A DNA stretch of 64,000 nt. It comes from Halorientalis pallida (GTDB taxonomy: Archaea; Halobacteriota; Halobacteria; Halobacteriales; Haloarculaceae). Shown piece after piece: positions 62,956 to 64,000 of the stretch. The notes below the pieces were generated by a model that searched no databases, was not told the origin of the DNA, and saw only the letters and a list, made by a program, of their open reading frames with translations. The stretch covers positions 310,001 through 374,000 of the forward strand of contig NZ_RDFA01000005.1 in NCBI RefSeq assembly GCF_004118325.1. The letters are read 5' to 3'. Both the position numbers and the translations under genes were made by a program. Position 1 is the stretch's first letter. Every line of letters begins with the position of its first letter.

Positions 62956-62980
62956 GAACACATCGATAGAGGGGTGTGGG
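62956..62980 (+). repeat. Origin box 4 (plus orientation)
   Basis: GAACACATCGATAGAGGGG then TGTGGG; best match to the reverse complement of box 2. Confidence 0.8.
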
Positions 62981-63096
62981 AGTCCGCGAATTCTTTCACC
63001 TTCACCGTGGATCACTTCGTCGGCCCCTCGGAGACTGATCTTCGTCGAGATAGGTAACTCCCGTAATTCAAGAGTTCCAGTTCCACTATCTACCGA

Positions 63097-63118
63097 TCAC
63101 ACTTCGATAGAGGTGGGG
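63097..63118 (+). repeat. Origin box 5, next to the orc1 promoter
   Basis: TCACACTTCGATAGAGGTGG with a final GG. It ends about 5 nt before the TATA-like CTTTTTAT (63124-63131) of orc1. Orc1 binding here would affect its own transcription. Confidence 0.7.
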
Positions 63119-63123
63119 CAACA

Positions 63124-63131
63124 CTTTTTAT
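63124..63131 (+). promoter_or_regulatory. TATA-like box of orc1
   Basis: CTTTTTAT, centred about 26 nt upstream of ATG 63154, favouring that start over ATG 63142 for a leaderless transcript. Confidence 0.55.
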
Positions 63132-63153
63132 CGTTGGCTGAATGGATGCTGAC

Positions 63154-64000
63154 ATGGATACTGACGGCTCCGACCACGTCGGTGACGACTCGGAGTCCGG
63201 AGAGCGGTCATCATCGGTCGAATCCGATCCACCGTCGGAAAGGGCAGATGGGGACCTCGAGGTGGATCAGTCGATACCATCGGTCGACGATGAGCCGGCG
63301 GACCCGACCGGATCGGACCGACCTCAGGTCCCCAGCGGCGACGAGTCGGAGTCGATCGAAGAGCTGTTGCTGGAGTTCGACGACCAGGAAGGGCTGATTC
63401 GGGACCGATCCTTGCTCGATCCCAACTACGTCGTCAAGGAGGATCGAATCGTCGGTCGGGACACTCAGCTCCAGGAAGTCACGAAGATGTTGCGGGTCGC
63501 ACTGGGCGACAACCGACCGCCGAACCTCTTTCTCTACGGGCCCTCGGGGACGGGCAAATCCCTGATCACGAAAGCGGTCTGTAAGAACATCAGCAACATC
63601 TGTGAGCAACGCGATATCAGGTTCGGGACCGTCGAGGTGAACTGCCAGGATCTGGACACTCTCGGTATCGCCGTCTACGAACTGGCCGAGCGGGCCGCCG
63701 ACGAAGCCGGCGTCTCCGTCGAGGTCCCCAAACACGGGGTCGCGACGAAAGAGAAGTGGGACGAACTGTACCGGATCGTCGACGAGAACTTCGATTCCGT
63801 GGTCTTCGTGCTCGACGAACTCGACATGCTGGTGGGTCGTCGGGACAAACAGGATCCGGCGTTCTCACGACTCCTCTATCAACTCTCGCGGTCGGGTGCA
63901 ATCGACGACCTCTCCGCGCACGTCTCGGTCGTCGCGATCTCGAACGACACGAAGATGATGGAGTCGGTGGGGAGTCGGGCCCTGAGTTCGTTCACTCCGG
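63154..64000 (+). CDS. orc1: Orc1/Cdc6 replication initiator (3' end cut by window edge)
   Basis: AAA+ initiator binding origin boxes and loading MCM. Acidic, low-complexity N-terminal 65 residues, then RIVGRDTQLQEV, Walker A LYGPSGTGKS, Walker B VVFVLDELDML and sensor 1 VAISNDTKM. The C-terminal winged-helix domain is beyond the window. ATG 63154 is chosen from TATA spacing; ATG 63142 is four codons upstream and in frame. Located next to origin boxes, as for origin-linked orc1 genes in haloarchaea. Confidence 0.94.
   Translation, partial: MDTDGSDHVGDDSESGERSSSVESDPPSERADGDLEVDQSIPSVDDEPADPTGSDRPQVPSGDESESIEELLLEFDDQEGLIRDRSLLDPNYVVKEDRIVGRDTQLQEVTKMLRVALGDNRPPNLFLYGPSGTGKSLITKAVCKNISNICEQRDIRFGTVEVNCQDLDTLGIAVYELAERAADEAGVSVEVPKHGVATKEKWDELYRIVDENFDSVVFVLDELDMLVGRRDKQDPAFSRLLYQLSRSGAIDDLSAHVSVVAISNDTKMMESVGSRALSSFTP

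Larger units (their letters stand above)
62129..63153. other. Replication origin region (oriC) with multiple origin boxes
   Basis: About 1 kb without genes, between the ligase and orc1/cdc6. Five copies of an origin-recognition-box-like element with core CGATAGAGG and a G-run are found. Two (62373, 62532) point to the minus strand and three (62731, 62956, 63097) to the plus strand. A 25-bp direct repeat lies at 62460-62511, a 10-bp inverted repeat at 62280-62321, and a purine-rich GAGA tract at 62776-62796. Adjacent orc1 is the usual initiator arrangement in haloarchaea. Confidence 0.85.

Noticed and set aside
1-64000. Transposases, integrases, rRNA and tRNA genes
   Set aside because: I found no transposase or integrase motif, and did not recognise rRNA or tRNA sequence; a covariance-model scan would be needed to exclude tRNAs.

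Overview
This window is haloarchaeal (Halobacteria). It is GC-rich with strongly acidic predicted proteins. Several starts are leaderless, with an AT-rich TATA-like box about 25-27 nt upstream of the start codon. It carries archaeal markers: Orc1/Cdc6, an ATP-dependent DNA ligase, an S17e-like protein, RdfA and an archaea-specific SMC-related protein, and Tat-lipoprotein signals on solute-binding proteins.

Layout. 1-2623: proline biosynthesis proC (5' cut off), proB and proA, in overlapping frames. 2697-4298: a ParA-type cassette (ParA ATPase plus a small acidic partner), preceded by about 24 in-phase 13-bp degenerate repeats and a TATAGCTATA palindrome family; it resembles a plasmid-like partition locus. 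4538-15092: purine catabolism, with DUF3830 protein, M20 amidohydrolase (allantoate-type), HIU hydrolase, urate oxidase, OHCU decarboxylase, NCS2 permease, cyclic amidohydrolase (probable allantoinase), an S17e paralogue, and the Mo and FeS subunits of xanthine dehydrogenase. 15702-19440: an rdfA / SMC-related / HTH cassette linked to cell shape in relatives. 19543-25784: aldehyde dehydrogenase, cupin, GMC oxidoreductase and a Rieske ring-hydroxylating dioxygenase operon. 26151-46196: amidohydrolases and deaminases, two divergent BMP-type (nucleoside) ABC importers, two BMP lipoproteins, an ACMSD-like hydrolase with a Rieske ferredoxin. 46464-50456: RHH/zinc-ribbon protein, XdhC, FAD subunit of xanthine dehydrogenase, MocA-like cytidylyltransferase. 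50457-59269: an envelope region with small membrane protein, VTT protein, CDP-alcohol phosphatidyltransferase, PhoU/AbrB regulator, zinc-ribbon microprotein, patatin remnant, UPF0104 protein and two sulfatase-fold enzymes. 59384-64000: RNA-processing MBL nuclease, DNA ligase, then a replication origin with repeated origin boxes next to orc1/cdc6 (3' end cut off).

How the genes work together. From about 4.5 to 50.5 kb the genes fit one theme: import nucleosides and bases (ABC/BMP, NCS2), deaminate them (several amidohydrolases), oxidise hypoxanthine/xanthine to urate (split xanthine dehydrogenase with its XdhC and MocA maturation factors), and open and degrade the ring (urate oxidase, HIU hydrolase, OHCU decarboxylase, allantoinase, allantoate-type amidohydrolase). 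A Rieske dioxygenase system and an ACMSD-like hydrolase inside the cluster suggest an additional ring-cleaving branch whose substrate cannot be read from sequence. The most unusual non-coding structures are the 13-bp array at 2697-3008 and the origin region at 62280-63118.
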